From Lentisphaerota bacterium (GTDB lineage Bacteria > Verrucomicrobiota > Kiritimatiellia > UBA8416 > JAIOPI01), in assembly GCA_021413965.1 (NCBI GenBank), contig JAIOPI010000014.1, forward strand, positions 186,001-250,000: 64,000 bases of DNA, written 5' to 3'. Position 1 is the stretch's first letter, and each line of letters starts with the position of its first letter. A program made the translations under genes and the position numbers. Under the pieces are notes generated by a model. The model had not been told where the DNA came from, searched no databases, and saw only the letters and a program-made list of their open reading frames with translations. Of this stretch, positions 1-10,000 are shown piece after piece.

Positions 1-696
1 CTCGTCAAGGTCATGGGCGAGCGCGACGCGCACGAGGCCGGTCACGGCGGCGGTGGACAGGTTCTGCACGCTGACGGCGATGGAGCCGTTTTCGTCCTGG
101 CGATAGCGGACGTGGTCCGGCCACACGCGCAGGATGCGCGCGGGGGGCAGGTCGCCGAGGCGGCGGAAGGCGACGGCATCGAGGCGCACGTTGGGGCGGC
201 CCTCGCCGTTTTGGGGGAGGCCTGCCTGCGCGGATTTCTGCGTCCAGCGCATGGACAACACGGGGGGCTGCGCCGCGTCGGTCCAGACGAACGGGATTTC
301 GACGTCCTGGTAGCCGGACTTGCCGCGCAGGGTGTAGCCGTAGGCCACGGCGTAGCCGAGCAGGGTTCCGCCCTGGCGGACGTCGCCGCGCCAGGCGCGG
401 CCGATGTCGGGCGCATCCGTCACGTTGAGGCGCATGGCGGCCACGTAGCGGCCCGGCGTGGCGGCGGCCGGCAGCGCGACGTTGACCACATTCCAGTCGG
501 GCGCGTCGTCCAGGGGCAGGTCCAGGGCCTGGCCGCCCGAGGCGGTGGCATCGTCCACGATGCGCACGGCGGCGTGACGCATCGCGCCCGGCCCTTCCGC
601 CTCCACCAGCCAAGCCGCCGTCTCCGCCCGCGCGCCGTGCGCCGCCGCCAGACCGACCAGAACCGCACACCACCGGCCCCCCTGTATCCCGTTCAT
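1..696 (-). CDS. Exported protein, C-terminus cut by window edge
   Basis: A minus-strand reading frame stays open from the ATG at 696 to the left edge, so the first 232 residues are visible and the C-terminus is missing. The start has a good ribosome site (AGGAGGGG) and its ATGA overlaps the stop of the preceding gene, so the two are probably translationally coupled. Residues 1-23 form a signal peptide ending near AHGARA. Residues 27-185 look like a beta-sandwich of the carbohydrate-binding type (LDLPLDDAPDWNVVNVALP, then PFVWTD). Residues 190-232 (RILRVWPDHVRYRQDENGSI) look like the start of an immunoglobulin-like domain. I cannot name the family. A large surface or glycan-active protein is likely, but no catalytic motif lies in the visible part. 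Confidence 0.75.
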   Translation of the reverse strand, partial: MNGIQGGRWCAVLVGLAAAHGARAETAAWLVEAEGPGAMRHAAVRIVDDATASGGQALDLPLDDAPDWNVVNVALPAAATPGRYVAAMRLNVTDAPDIGRAWRGDVRQGGTLLGYAVAYGYTLRGKSGYQDVEIPFVWTDAAQPPVLSMRWTQKSAQAGLPQNGEGRPNVRLDAVAFRRLGDLPPARILRVWPDHVRYRQDENGSIAVSVQNLSTAAVTGLVRVALAHDLDE

Positions 697-2630
697 CGCT
701 TGTCCCCTCCTGTCAACCAGGCCACCACCGCATGGAAGAATGGGGGATAGCCGGACCACTCTGTGATCAGGCGCTGTCCTGTGGGCGCGCGGCCGTAGGG
801 CGTGCCGAGCAGGCAGGCGACGCGACCGCGGCCGAAGGTGCCGCCGACGAGGTAGGGGCGATCGCCGGCCGTGGCCAGCAGGAGGGACCCGGGCTTGACG
901 GTGGCGCGGTGGACGAACGGCGCGGCCAGCCCGCGCGGCAGAGCGAGGGCCAGCGCGGGGGCATCCGGCCCGGCCGTGAGGGGGGCGGACTGGGCCTCGA
1001 TATCGAAGGCGCTGTCGGCGGTGACGACGGGCACGACGTCCTCCAGAAACGAGCCGCGCAGGCCGCCGTTGCCGTAGGCGGTTTTGCCGCCGAGCACGAG
1101 GAGGCCGCCGCCGTCCTCGACGAAGCGGCGCAGCTGATAGCGCTGTTCCGGCGCCAGCGCGTCGAGGGTGGCATTGGCGAGGATGACGAGCCGATGGGCG
1201 CGCAGTTCGGGTGCGCCCACCGGAAAGCCCGGCAGCTGAATGACGCCGTTGAAGATCTTGATTCGCGCGACGTCCGTGGTCCAGCCGGCATGCGCGAGCA
1301 GTTCGCCGCACCGGTACACGTTCGCGAGCAGTCCTTCGACGAGCAGTGCGCGCTGCGCGCCCGTCGCGGGCAGGGGGACCGTCTCCGTCGCGCGCCCGGT
1401 GACCCCGGGATACCAGTGGGGCAGGTCCGTATCGCGGAAGCGCACGAGCTGCACGACCCGGAGGTAGTCGAGCCACGATTCCACGTTGCCGCCGGGCGTG
1501 CGGACGCCGAAGCTGACCCAGCCGGCGGACGGCTTGACCACGTCGTAGCTGAACTCCTCGTACGCGCCGGGGGTGTGGAAGTCGGCGGCGCTGATCGTGC
1601 GCCCGCCATGCGCGCCGCTGGCCACGTGCACGGCGTGCGTGAGGAGCACGGGCGCGTTCGTGTCCCACGCCGGGTGGGGCGGGAGGCGTGCCCGCAGGAT
1701 GACGCGGTAGAGGCCGGGCGGCTGGTCGGTGACGTAGCCGGAGTGGAAGACGTCGCCGGCCGGCACGCCGGGGCGCGTGTGCAGCGCGGCGCCGAAGGTG
1801 GCCAGCGCGTCGCGGGTCCACTCGCCCTGGACCGTGTCGGTGTCCGGCCCCACGAGGATGCCGGCGGGGTAGCCCCAGCCGATCGCGTCCACGGTGCGCA
1901 GCACGGGCTGGCCGGCGACGATGGAGAACTCGCCGACGGCGCGATCGCCGATGCCGCGCGGGGGGGTGTAGGGGCAGAGGGCCACGTCGTCAATCCAGCC
2001 GGTGGCGGCGAGCGGCATCCGGGAATCGCCTGAGAGTTCGACGACGGCGCGCGCGCTGGCCGTGCCGGCGGGAGCTTCAAGGATCTGGTCGCGGTAGGCC
2101 CAGTCCGTGGGGCCGTAGGTCCAGGCCACGGCCTTGCGCTGCAGCAGCGCGTCCTGTGCGTCGCGCCACTCGAGGGTCAGGCCCAGGCTGCCGCCTTCGA
2201 AATCGCCGCGGCGGCTCATGCCGTCCACGCGCAGCATGACGCGCGCGAAGTAGAAGCCCGCGCTGGCGGGGGTGGCGCGGGAGACGAGGCGCACGGCGCC
2301 CTGGCCGGGGGGCAGGTGCAGGCGGGCGGAGGCGCGGCCGGTGGCGCACGCGGTCGTGTCGGCGGCGCAGGAGCCGGTGTTGGTGCTGAGCGTCCAGCCG
2401 TCGGGGGCCGCCTGGGACCAGCGCTCGAAGTCGCCTTCCGGGAGCAGGTTAAGGCCGAGCGGGGAGGGGGCCGCGGGGGCGGGGGCCGGGAGTGCGGACA
2501 GCAGGGCGAGGGCGGCGGCGAGCGTCCAGCCGGCGACGGGTGCGGGTGTGTGCGCCAAGCTCAGGCGCCGGCCTCCGGCGGTGCGCGCCCGCTGGCGCCG
2601 GCCGCGTCGCCCTGTGTCGCCCCACGTCAT
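693..2630 (-). CDS. Exported protein with carbohydrate-binding-like domains and a GATase-like C-terminal domain
   Basis: 645 residues from the ATG at 2630. The N-terminus has an arginine-rich stretch and then a hydrophobic signal core (TLAAALALLSALPAPAPAA). Residues 55-215 form a jelly-roll like those of carbohydrate-binding modules (LLPEGDFERWSQ near its start, GWIDDVALCP at its end). Residues 225-400 hold a second such domain ending in ESWLDYLRVVQL. Residues 420-640 resemble the class I glutamine amidotransferase-like fold often found in secreted PVC proteins: a helix leads into EDGGGLLVLGGKTAYGNGG, and GTFGRGRVACLLGTPYG follows. No catalytic Cys is seen at the elbow, so a binding or structural role is more likely than amidotransfer. 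It is coupled to the next gene by ATGA and diverges from the GntR-type regulator at 2728, which may control it. Confidence 0.8.
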   Translation of the reverse strand: MTWGDTGRRGRRQRARTAGGRRLSLAHTPAPVAGWTLAAALALLSALPAPAPAAPSPLGLNLLPEGDFERWSQAAPDGWTLSTNTGSCAADTTACATGRASARLHLPPGQGAVRLVSRATPASAGFYFARVMLRVDGMSRRGDFEGGSLGLTLEWRDAQDALLQRKAVAWTYGPTDWAYRDQILEAPAGTASARAVVELSGDSRMPLAATGWIDDVALCPYTPPRGIGDRAVGEFSIVAGQPVLRTVDAIGWGYPAGILVGPDTDTVQGEWTRDALATFGAALHTRPGVPAGDVFHSGYVTDQPPGLYRVILRARLPPHPAWDTNAPVLLTHAVHVASGAHGGRTISAADFHTPGAYEEFSYDVVKPSAGWVSFGVRTPGGNVESWLDYLRVVQLVRFRDTDLPHWYPGVTGRATETVPLPATGAQRALLVEGLLANVYRCGELLAHAGWTTDVARIKIFNGVIQLPGFPVGAPELRAHRLVILANATLDALAPEQRYQLRRFVEDGGGLLVLGGKTAYGNGGLRGSFLEDVVPVVTADSAFDIEAQSAPLTAGPDAPALALALPRGLAAPFVHRATVKPGSLLLATAGDRPYLVGGTFGRGRVACLLGTPYGRAPTGQRLITEWSGYPPFFHAVVAWLTGGDKR

Positions 2631-2638
2631 GGTGCATG

Positions 2639-2711
2639 AATATTCTAATTATACTAGCCCGTCAAGCCCGGGCGGCTCGCCCGTTTGTGATGGCAATATT
2701 CTAAATATACT
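2639..2711. promoter_or_regulatory. Divergent control region with two 17-bp direct repeats
   Basis: Two almost identical AT-rich 17-mers, AATATTCTAATTATACT (2639-2655) and AATATTCTAAATATACT (2695-2711), lie 56 bp apart in an otherwise GC-rich gap between divergent genes. They differ at one base. Each contains TATACT, which fits a -10 box on the plus strand. The complement of the first also contains TATAAT, placed to serve the minus-strand gene at 2630. The pair could be operator sites for the adjacent GntR/LacI-type regulator, duplicated promoter cores, or both. The repeats are seen; the binding is inferred. Confidence 0.55.
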
Positions 2712-2727
2712 GTATGAAGAGGCGGGC

Positions 2728-3912
2728 ATGAACAAGGCGCGCCAAACGCGGCAGGCGGCGGACGCGGAGCCGCAGTACCTGCGGATTCGCCGGGAGATCC
2801 GGGGCCGCATTGCGGGCGGGGTCCTCCGGCCGGGCGACCGCCTGCCGCCGACGCTGGCGCTGTGCCGCCAGTGGGGGGCGCGCCCGTGCACGGTGCAGGC
2901 GGCGCTGGCGCCGCTGGTCCGCGAGGGATTGCTGCAGCGGCGGCCGCGGCAGGGCACGCGGGTGGCGGCGCCGTCGGGGCAGGCGCTGCGGCGCGTGGCG
3001 CTGTACTGCACGGAGAGCATCTTTCGCGAGGAGTCGACCGGGTTCGAGCGGGCGCTGTACGGGGCGCTGGTGAGCCGGCTGGCCGAGCGGCATGCCGTGC
3101 TGGACGCGTGGGTGGACGGGCGGCGCGCGGCGCGGCGCGGGCAGGCGTGGTCGGACCTGGTGGAGGCCGCGCAGGCCCGGCGTGTGGATGCGGTCATCAT
3201 GCTGGATCCGCAGCGGGAGCAGTTCCGCTGGATGGGGCGGCTCCCGGTTCCGGTCAGTTGCATGGCGAGCCAGGCGGGCCCGAACGTGGTGTCGGTGGAC
3301 TACGCGGCGGTCTTCGTGGATGGCGTGCGCTATCTCAAGGCGGCGGGGTGCCGCCGCGTGGGGACGATCTCGGGCTTCACCCGCCAGCGGCGGGCGGGCG
3401 GCGGGAGCACCCGGATCGAGCAGGAGGCGCTGGCGGCGCTGCGCCGGGCGGCAGCCGCGCAGGGGGTCGAGCTGCGGGACGCGGCCATGCGCGCGCCGCC
3501 GGGGCCGCTGGCATCGCCGGCGGCGCACCAGCAGTTCGGGTACGAGGCGATGCACGCGCTGTGGTCCGGTCGGACGCGCCCCGACGGGCTGATCGTGGCG
3601 GACGACGTCATGCTGGCGGGCGTGGTGGCCGCGCTCCTGGAACGGCGCGTGCGGCTGCCGGGCGAGTTGCAGGTGGTGGGCTACAAGAACAGCGCCATTC
3701 CCGTGTTCGCGCCGCTGCCCTTGGCGTTCGTGGAGGTGTCGACAAGCGAGATCGCGGAAGCGCTGATCGATCAGCTTCGGCGGCAACTGCAGGGCCAGCC
3801 CGTGCAGCGGCGCCTGATCGGGCCGCGGCTGCTGCCCGCGCCGCGCGCCGGCGCGGCGGCGCGCGGCGGGGCAAGGCGCATGAGGGGGCAACGACTGAAT
3901 CGTTCCGAATAA
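2728..3912 (+). CDS. GntR-type regulator with LacI-like sensor domain
   Basis: 394 residues from the ATG at 2728, preceded by AGAGG. The same frame is open further upstream but crosses the control region, so this start is preferred. Residues 14-80 form a GntR winged helix (YLRIRREIRGRIAGG, RPGDRLPPTLALCRQWG, VREGLLQRRPRQGTRVA). Residues 90-380 resemble the periplasmic-binding-protein fold of LacI regulators, with RVGTISGF-like strands, RPDGLIVADDVMLAGVVAALLE and a C-terminal IAEALIDQLRRQLQGQPV. Proteins of this layout sense sugars in PVC bacteria. The two regulators at 51.4 and 52.6 kb share the layout and much of the C-terminal half. The gene ends 12 nt before the GH94 phosphorylase and diverges from the exported proteins, so it probably controls one or both directions. 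Confidence 0.88.
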   Translation: MNKARQTRQAADAEPQYLRIRREIRGRIAGGVLRPGDRLPPTLALCRQWGARPCTVQAALAPLVREGLLQRRPRQGTRVAAPSGQALRRVALYCTESIFREESTGFERALYGALVSRLAERHAVLDAWVDGRRAARRGQAWSDLVEAAQARRVDAVIMLDPQREQFRWMGRLPVPVSCMASQAGPNVVSVDYAAVFVDGVRYLKAAGCRRVGTISGFTRQRRAGGGSTRIEQEALAALRRAAAAQGVELRDAAMRAPPGPLASPAAHQQFGYEAMHALWSGRTRPDGLIVADDVMLAGVVAALLERRVRLPGELQVVGYKNSAIPVFAPLPLAFVEVSTSEIAEALIDQLRRQLQGQPVQRRLIGPRLLPAPRAGAAARGGARRMRGQRLNRSE

Positions 3913-3924
3913 GGGGAGTGCGCG

Positions 3925-6285
3925 ATGAGCAACCGGTATGGCCACTTCGAGGATGCCACGCGGTCGTACGTCATCACCGATCCGGTGACGCCGCGGCCGT
4001 GGATCAACTACCTTGGCAACGGGCGGCTGCTGGCGTTCGTCAGCCAGAACGCGGGCGGGATGCTGTGGCTGCACGAGCCGTACACGCGGCGCCTGACGCG
4101 CTACCACGTGATACCCGCACCGGGCGACCGCCCGGGCTTTTACCTCTATGTGCGCAACCGGGCGACCGGCACGGTGTGGAATCCGCACTTTGCGCCGACC
4201 TGCGTGCCGCTCGACCGGTTCGCGTGCCGGCATGCGCCGGGGCTGACGGCGTTCACGGGCGAGAAAGAAGCGGTGCGCGTGGAGGTGACGTACGGCATCC
4301 CGCCGGATGAGGACGTGTTGCTGTGGGGCGTGACGGTGCGCAACCTGGGCGCGACGCCGGTGGAACTCGAGCTGGCGAGCTACATGGAGTTCGGGCTGCT
4401 GGAGTTCATGCGCGAGGTGATTGCGTGGTGTGTGCTCAAGACGCACTTCGGGCTGACGTACGATCCGGCCGCGCGCTGCATCCGCTACGATTACCACGTG
4501 TTCGAGGCGCCGGCCACGCCGGCCATGGCGTTCAGCTGCACGGCGCCGGTGGCGCGCTTCGACTGTTCGCGCGAGGCGTTCGTCGGACGCACGGGCTCGC
4601 TGGAGCGCCCCGAGGCACTGACGGCGGGGCACGACCTGACGAATTCCGAGCTGCCGGGCGGTGGCCACGCGTGCGCCGTTCTGGGCGTGGACCTGTCGCT
4701 GGCGCCGGGCGAATCCCGGGAGCTGGGCTTCTGCTTCGCCGTGGGCGACACGTGGGAGGCGGTGGACGCCTGCCGTGCGGCGTACGCGGATGCGGCGGCG
4801 GTCCGGCGCGGGCTCGCGTCCATGGCGGCGGCTTGGGAGCAGCGCTTTGCGAACTTCCAGGCGCGGACGGGACTGCCGGAGGTGGACCGCTTTGTCAACA
4901 CGTGGAACCCGTACAACGCCTGCGTGTCCCTCCAGCACTGCCGCAGCATCTCCACCGATCACATGGGCATGGATGGGCTGCGCTATCGCGACACGGCGCA
5001 GGACGCCCTGGGCGTGGCGCATGTCGACCCGGCGTTTGCGCGGGAGCGCCTGCGGCTCGTGCTGGCCCAGCAGACCCGTGACGGCGGCGGGTGCTGCAGT
5101 TTCTACCCGCACACCGCGCGCCCGACGAGCGACGTGCCGCACCGCGCGGACAATACGGTCTGGCCGGTGTACACCGTGATGCACCTGCTGGCGGAGACGG
5201 GCGACCCGGCGCTGCTCGACGAGGTCATTCCGTATCGCGATGGCGGGCAGGCGACGGTTTACGAGCATCTGCGCAACGGGATCGCGCACATCTACGAGCG
5301 CCGCGGCCCCCACGGGCTGCCGACGCTGTTTCATGCCGACTGGAACGACGGCCTGGCGCTGTTTGGCGACGAGCGCGCGGAGAGCGTGATGCTGGGCCTG
5401 CAGCTCGTGGCGGCGTGCCGGGATTTTGCGGAGCTGGCGCGGCGCTACGGCGCGGCGACGGACGCGGCATGGTGCCGCGGAGTGATGGACGAGCTGACTG
5501 CGATTCTGAATTCCGATGCGGCGTGGGATGGCGCGTGGTACCGGCGTTTGCTGCTGAGCAACGGCAAGGTGGCGGGGAGCGTGGCGTGCCGGCAGGGGCA
5601 GATCTATCTCGACACCCAGCCGTGGGCGGTGTTGTCGGGTGTGGGGGACGCGGAGGGGCGCGGCGCGCGGGCCATGCAGGCGGTGTACGAGCGCCTCCGC
5701 ACGGCGTTCGGGCTGGCGATCGTGGCGCCGCCGTTCAAAGGATTTCCGGAGCCGGAAGACCGGCCTCTGGGGTCGAACCCCGGCACCAACGAAAACGGCG
5801 GCATTTTCTGTCACGCCAACACGTGGGCGATTATCGCCGAATGCCTGCTGGGGAATGCGGAGCGCGCGTTCGAGTATTACCGGATGCTGCTGCCGGAGAC
5901 GGTGATCGGGAGGGTCGGCGCCGACCATTACGAGCGGGAGCCGTATGTCTACGTGTCTACCATGCTCGGCCCCGGCAGCCCGCATCTCGGGCGTGGCGGG
6001 ATCTCCTGGCTGACGGGCACGACGAACTGGATGTACGTGGCCGTGACCCAGCACCTGCTGGGCATCCGTCCGACGCTCGACGGGCTGCTGATCCGCCCGT
6101 GCCTGCCGATGGCGATCCCGGCGGTCACGGTGTCGCGTCGCTACCGGGGCACGGAGTATCGGATTGAGATCGACAACGCGCGCACCGGCGCGCCGGCGGG
6201 GGTGTGGGCTGACGGGCGCCTGGTGGCGGATGGGGTGCTGCCGGTTGCGGCGGGGCGGCAGGTCAAGGTGACGTGCGTGTGTTGA
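3925..6285 (+). CDS. GH94 family glycoside phosphorylase
   Basis: 786 residues from the ATG at 3925, preceded by GGGGAG. There is no signal peptide, so the protein is cytoplasmic. GH94 enzymes (cellobiose, cellodextrin and chitobiose phosphorylases) split beta-glycosides with phosphate to give a sugar 1-phosphate. Residues 1-290 are the beta-sandwich typical of the family (TPRPWINYLGNGRLLAF). An alpha/alpha barrel follows with GLRYRDTAQDALGVAHVDP at about 353-371 and HADWND at 470-475, the segment that carries the catalytic aspartate in GH94. WLTGTTNWMYVAVTQHLLGI near residue 700 and the C-terminal sheet are also typical. Length is normal for the family. The disaccharide cannot be told from motifs alone. 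It is cotranscribed with the regulator 12 nt upstream. A second GH94 gene lies at 27.8 kb. Confidence 0.9.
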   Translation: MSNRYGHFEDATRSYVITDPVTPRPWINYLGNGRLLAFVSQNAGGMLWLHEPYTRRLTRYHVIPAPGDRPGFYLYVRNRATGTVWNPHFAPTCVPLDRFACRHAPGLTAFTGEKEAVRVEVTYGIPPDEDVLLWGVTVRNLGATPVELELASYMEFGLLEFMREVIAWCVLKTHFGLTYDPAARCIRYDYHVFEAPATPAMAFSCTAPVARFDCSREAFVGRTGSLERPEALTAGHDLTNSELPGGGHACAVLGVDLSLAPGESRELGFCFAVGDTWEAVDACRAAYADAAAVRRGLASMAAAWEQRFANFQARTGLPEVDRFVNTWNPYNACVSLQHCRSISTDHMGMDGLRYRDTAQDALGVAHVDPAFARERLRLVLAQQTRDGGGCCSFYPHTARPTSDVPHRADNTVWPVYTVMHLLAETGDPALLDEVIPYRDGGQATVYEHLRNGIAHIYERRGPHGLPTLFHADWNDGLALFGDERAESVMLGLQLVAACRDFAELARRYGAATDAAWCRGVMDELTAILNSDAAWDGAWYRRLLLSNGKVAGSVACRQGQIYLDTQPWAVLSGVGDAEGRGARAMQAVYERLRTAFGLAIVAPPFKGFPEPEDRPLGSNPGTNENGGIFCHANTWAIIAECLLGNAERAFEYYRMLLPETVIGRVGADHYEREPYVYVSTMLGPGSPHLGRGGISWLTGTTNWMYVAVTQHLLGIRPTLDGLLIRPCLPMAIPAVTVSRRYRGTEYRIEIDNARTGAPAGVWADGRLVADGVLPVAAGRQVKVTCVC

Positions 6286-6332
6286 CCCAATCGGTCCGGT
6301 CGGCCGATGGCGCCACGAGTCGTTACGCCGGG

Positions 6333-6409
6333 GTGGCCCGCGACCTCCGGGCGCGGGCAGCCTGGCGAAGCCCTGTTGGCAAAGCCCGCGCCCGGAGGTC
6401 GCGGGCCAC
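6333..6409. repeat. Dispersed hairpin repeat, copy 1 (complete)
   Basis: Two perfectly complementary 26-base arms (6333-6358 and 6384-6409) flank a 25-base loop. The left arm begins GTGGCCCGCGACCTCCGG. Related copies lie at 12929 and 15031. It starts 48 nt after the stop at 6285, so it may act as a terminator or mRNA-stabilising stem as well as being a REP-like mobile repeat. Confidence 0.85.
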
Positions 6410-6454
6410 CTCGGATGCGATAGAGAATGTCGATGTCAGCAGGTGGGGCTTGCT

Positions 6455-6952
6455 CCTAATCCTGATCGTAATCCTAATCCTAATCGTGCTCAGTAGATGG
6501 CTCGCTGCCGGTGATGTAAGCCGCCGGGTCTTCATGGACCCGACCAGGAGAGGTGCTTCGAATGAGGCCCACCAGCATGGAGACAATCCGCACCAGAATC
6601 GCTTTGCCTGCTTCCGCCTGCTCCAGCCGCTTCCTGGCGACCAGCACGTCCAGGCAGGCGGCACATTCCAACGCGGAACCGCAGGCAATATCGAAGAATC
6701 GACAGCGATCGGCTGCGGTGTACTTTTCGTTTCCTTCCGCAATATTGAGAGGGATGGAAGTAGATGCCCGATCCAACTGGCTATGCACCGCAAGGCCCTT
6801 TGGCAGATCTTCCAGGAGGTCATCAACCCAGGAAACAAACCGAATCGCCTCCTGAGAGACGTCCAATCGCTCATGATCGAAGCTTGTCTTCATAGGAGAC
6901 AGACTATTGGACCGTCGGGCAATACGGTAAGATTACGATTAGGATTACGATT
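6455..6952. mobile_element. S23 four-helix-bundle cassette with flanking inverted repeats
   Basis: A left repeat at 6455-6486 is built from CCTAAT, TAATCC and ATCGTAATC units. A right repeat at 6931-6952 reads GATTACGATTAGGATTACGA and continues TT. They are imperfect inverted copies, strikingly AT-rich for this window, and they bracket the four-helix-bundle gene at 6480-6893, whose stop codon lies inside the left repeat. The arrangement suggests that the gene and its repeats moved as a unit. No transposase is present, so the mobility is inferred. Confidence 0.55.
6480..6893 (-). CDS. Four helix bundle protein (S23 / 23S rRNA intervening-sequence family)
   Basis: 137 residues from the ATG at 6893. 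The family is recognised from the ordered motifs of TIGR02436-type proteins: LPKGLAVHSQLDRASTSIPL followed by NIAEGN at about 37-54, FFDIACGSALECAACLDVL near 65-85, and a final helix around KAILVRIVSMLVGLIR. Homologues are encoded within intervening sequences of some bacterial 23S rRNA genes, and many more stand alone in environmental genomes. The function is unknown; a pentameric helical bundle is known for the family. The gene is a single cassette, oriented against its neighbours, with no clear ribosome site. Its last codons and stop lie in the GATTAGG repeat that flanks it. Confidence 0.9.
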   Translation of the reverse strand: MKTSFDHERLDVSQEAIRFVSWVDDLLEDLPKGLAVHSQLDRASTSIPLNIAEGNEKYTAADRCRFFDIACGSALECAACLDVLVARKRLEQAEAGKAILVRIVSMLVGLIRSTSPGRVHEDPAAYITGSEPSTEHD

Positions 6953-7081
6953 TGGGGGATTGCACCGACGGAGCGGCCTTGAGTGCGCGAGCATCCCGGT
7001 GTTGTCGCGCGGCTTGTTTCAGGGGGGCGGTCGGGGTAAAATAGGGGGATGGTACGCCCGACCGACGGCCGCGCATCGCAC

Positions 7082-10000
7082 ATGAAGGCCAGCATACTGG
7101 CCCGGATGCGTTGCGCTTTGGTGGGCTGGGCCGCGCTCCTGCTGGGCCTGTCCGCGGCGAGCGCGCCGGGGCAGGACGCGGCGGTGGCGCGACAGGGATC
7201 GCCCTCAAGCCGGCACACGGACCTGATCATCACGGAGATCATGGCGGCGCCACTGGCTCGTGCGGACGGGCGTTCGCTGGAGTTCGTGGAAGTGTTCAAC
7301 ACCGCGCCGGTGGCGCTGCCGCTGGGCGGGTTCCGGCTGGCGAACGCCGTGGCCTTCACCTTCCCGTCCAATGCCGTGATGGCGGCGCGCGGATTTGCGC
7401 TGGTGGCGCGCGATCCGGCGGCGGTCGAAGCGCATTACGGGCTGAGCGGCGTGTACGGTCCATTCGACGGATCGCTGGCGGACGAGGGCGAGACCCTGGA
7501 GCTGCGCCATCCGCTCGGGGCGGTGCTGCTGGCGGTGCCGTACGAGCGGGAGGCGCCCTGGCCCGCGGCGGCGGGCGGCGCGGGCCATTCCTTCACGCTG
7601 TGGCGCCCGGATTTCGGCGAGGGCGACTGGCGGGCGTGGGGCGCCAGCGCGCGCGTCGGCGGCACGCCACTGGCGTTCGACGCCCCGCCGGTGGACGGTC
7701 TGGCGCACGTGGTCATCAACGAGTTGCTCGCGCACACGGACCTGCCGCAGGTCGATGCCATCGAGCTTTACAACGCGGGGACACAGGACGTTGACCTGTC
7801 GGGCTGCACGCTGAGCGACGATGCCGCCACGAACAAATTCCAGTTCGCGGACGGCACGTTCCTGAACGCGCGCGGGTTCCTGTCGCTCGTGCAGACGAAT
7901 CTGGGTTTCTCGCTGAGCAGCCACGGGGACGACGTCACCCTGCGCGATGCGTCCGGCGCGCGCGTGCTGGACGCCGTGCGCTTCGGACCGCAGCCGAACG
8001 GCGTGAGCCTGGGGCGCCACCCGGACGGCGCCCCCGGATTTTCGCTGCTGGCGGCGCGCACGTTCGGCGCCGCCAACGCGCGCCCGGCGGAGGCGGACGT
8101 TTCCATCAGCGAGATCATGTTTCATCCGGCATCGGGGCAGGCGGCGGACGAGTACGTCGAGTTGCACAACCGGGGCACCAACGCGGTGTCGGTCGGGCAG
8201 TGGCAGCTGACCGGCGCGATGCGCTACCTGATTCCGCCGGGGACGGCGATCCCGCCAGGCGGATATCTCGTGGTGGCGGCGAGCGTCAGCAACCTGCTCG
8301 CGCGCTACCCGCTGCTCAACGCGGGCAACACGGTGGGCGATGCGGCGGGCGCGCTGGCCGACCGCGGCGAGATGCTGCGGCTGGTGCGGCCGGACGATCT
8401 GGCGCTGCCGTTCGAGGACCTGGTTACGGTGGATGAGGTGGCGTACGCGGACGGCTGGGCTCCGTGGACGGACGGCGGGGGGAGCAGCCTGGAGCTGGTG
8501 GACGCGCACGCGGACAACGGGCGCGCCGCGAACTGGGCCGCGAGCGACGAGACGGCCAAGGCGCCGTGGAGCGTGATCGAGCAGCGCGGCGTGCTGGAGC
8601 TGGGCCACACGAACATGCCGCCTAACGAGCTGCACGTGCTGCTGCTGGGGGCGGGCGAATGCCTGGTGGATGCGCTCGAGGTGCGGCGCGACGACGGTCC
8701 CAACCTGCTCGCCAACGGGAGCTTTGCGTCAGGGCTGACGGGGTGGGTGGTCCAGGGTAACCACGGCTTTTCCAGTTTGTGCACGAACGCGGGGTATGAC
8801 GACGCGCGCAGCCTGCGGCTGGTGGCGGACGGCGACGGCGACACGGGCGCCAACCGGGTGGAGGCGGACGTGGCGGGGCTGGCGCCGGGCGACACGAACG
8901 TACTCGTGCGGGCGCGGGTGCGCTGGCTGGCGGGGCATCAGCGCGTGCTACTGCGGCTGCAGGGGAACTGGATGGAATGCAGCGGGGCGCTCGCGCCACC
9001 CGTGGCGCCCGGGACGCCCGGCGTGGCGAACAGCGGGGCGGTGACGAACGCCGGGCCGGCGCTGTGGGACGCGGGCCACTCGCCGGTGCTGCCGGCGGCG
9101 GGGGTGCCGGTGACGGTCAGCGTGCGGGTTGACGATCCGGACGGCGTGGCGTCCGTGGTGGCTCAGTACCGCATGGATCCGGCGACGAACCTGGCGACGG
9201 TGGCGCTGAACGACGCGGGCTTGGACGGGGATGCGCTGGCGGGCGACGGATGCTATGGCGGGCGGCTGCCGGGGCAACCAGCCGGCACGCTGCTGGCCTT
9301 CCAGGTACAGGCGATGGACACGCGGGGGGCGGTGAGTGTGTGGCCGGCCGGCGGGCCGGCGTGCGAGGCGCTGGTGCTCGTGGGGCAGACACCGGCGCCC
9401 GGAACGTTGGGGGCGTACCGGATTTGGATCACGGCGGCCACGCGCGCGCAGTGGTCGGCCGAGGCGCGCACGAGCAACCGGCTGCTGGATGCCACGCTGG
9501 CTTACGGGGACTGGCGCGCGATTTACAACGCCGGCGTGCGCTACCGCGGCAGCGCGTTCACGCGGCCGGCCGGCGATCCGCTGGCGGTTAACAGCGCGTA
9601 CGTGCTGAGCGTGCCCAAGGCGGACCGGTTGCTGGGGGCGGACGGCGTGAACCTGGACGGGCTGGAGTTCGGGCGGGACACCACCTACCAGCGCGAGCAC
9701 TTCTGTTACGCGATGGCGGAGGACCTGGGACTGCCCTTCAACGCGCAGCGCCATGTGCGCGTCTTCCTCAATGGCGTGCAGAAGGGCGTGGTGTTCGGCG
9801 ACACGGAGGTCCCCGCGCGCGGATGGCTGGACGCCTGGCAGCCGGGCGATGCGGACGGCGCGTTGATGGAAGTGAACGACTGGGCGGAGTTCGACGACAC
9901 GCTGCAGATCGGGGATGCGGAGACGGTGGACGCGCGGCTGGAGTCCTATGCCGGCGCGTCGGGCGAGCGGGTGCGGGCGCGTTACCGCTGGAACTGGCGG

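Noticed and set aside
2701..6054. Very long antisense open frame opposite the regulator and GH94 gene
   Set aside because: It is rich in Arg, His and Pro, has no domain, and is the shadow of real GC-rich genes on the other strand.
6333..6409. Structured RNA gene or riboswitch
   Set aside because: It is a simple long hairpin that recurs at other gene ends, so a dispersed repeat or terminator explains it better.
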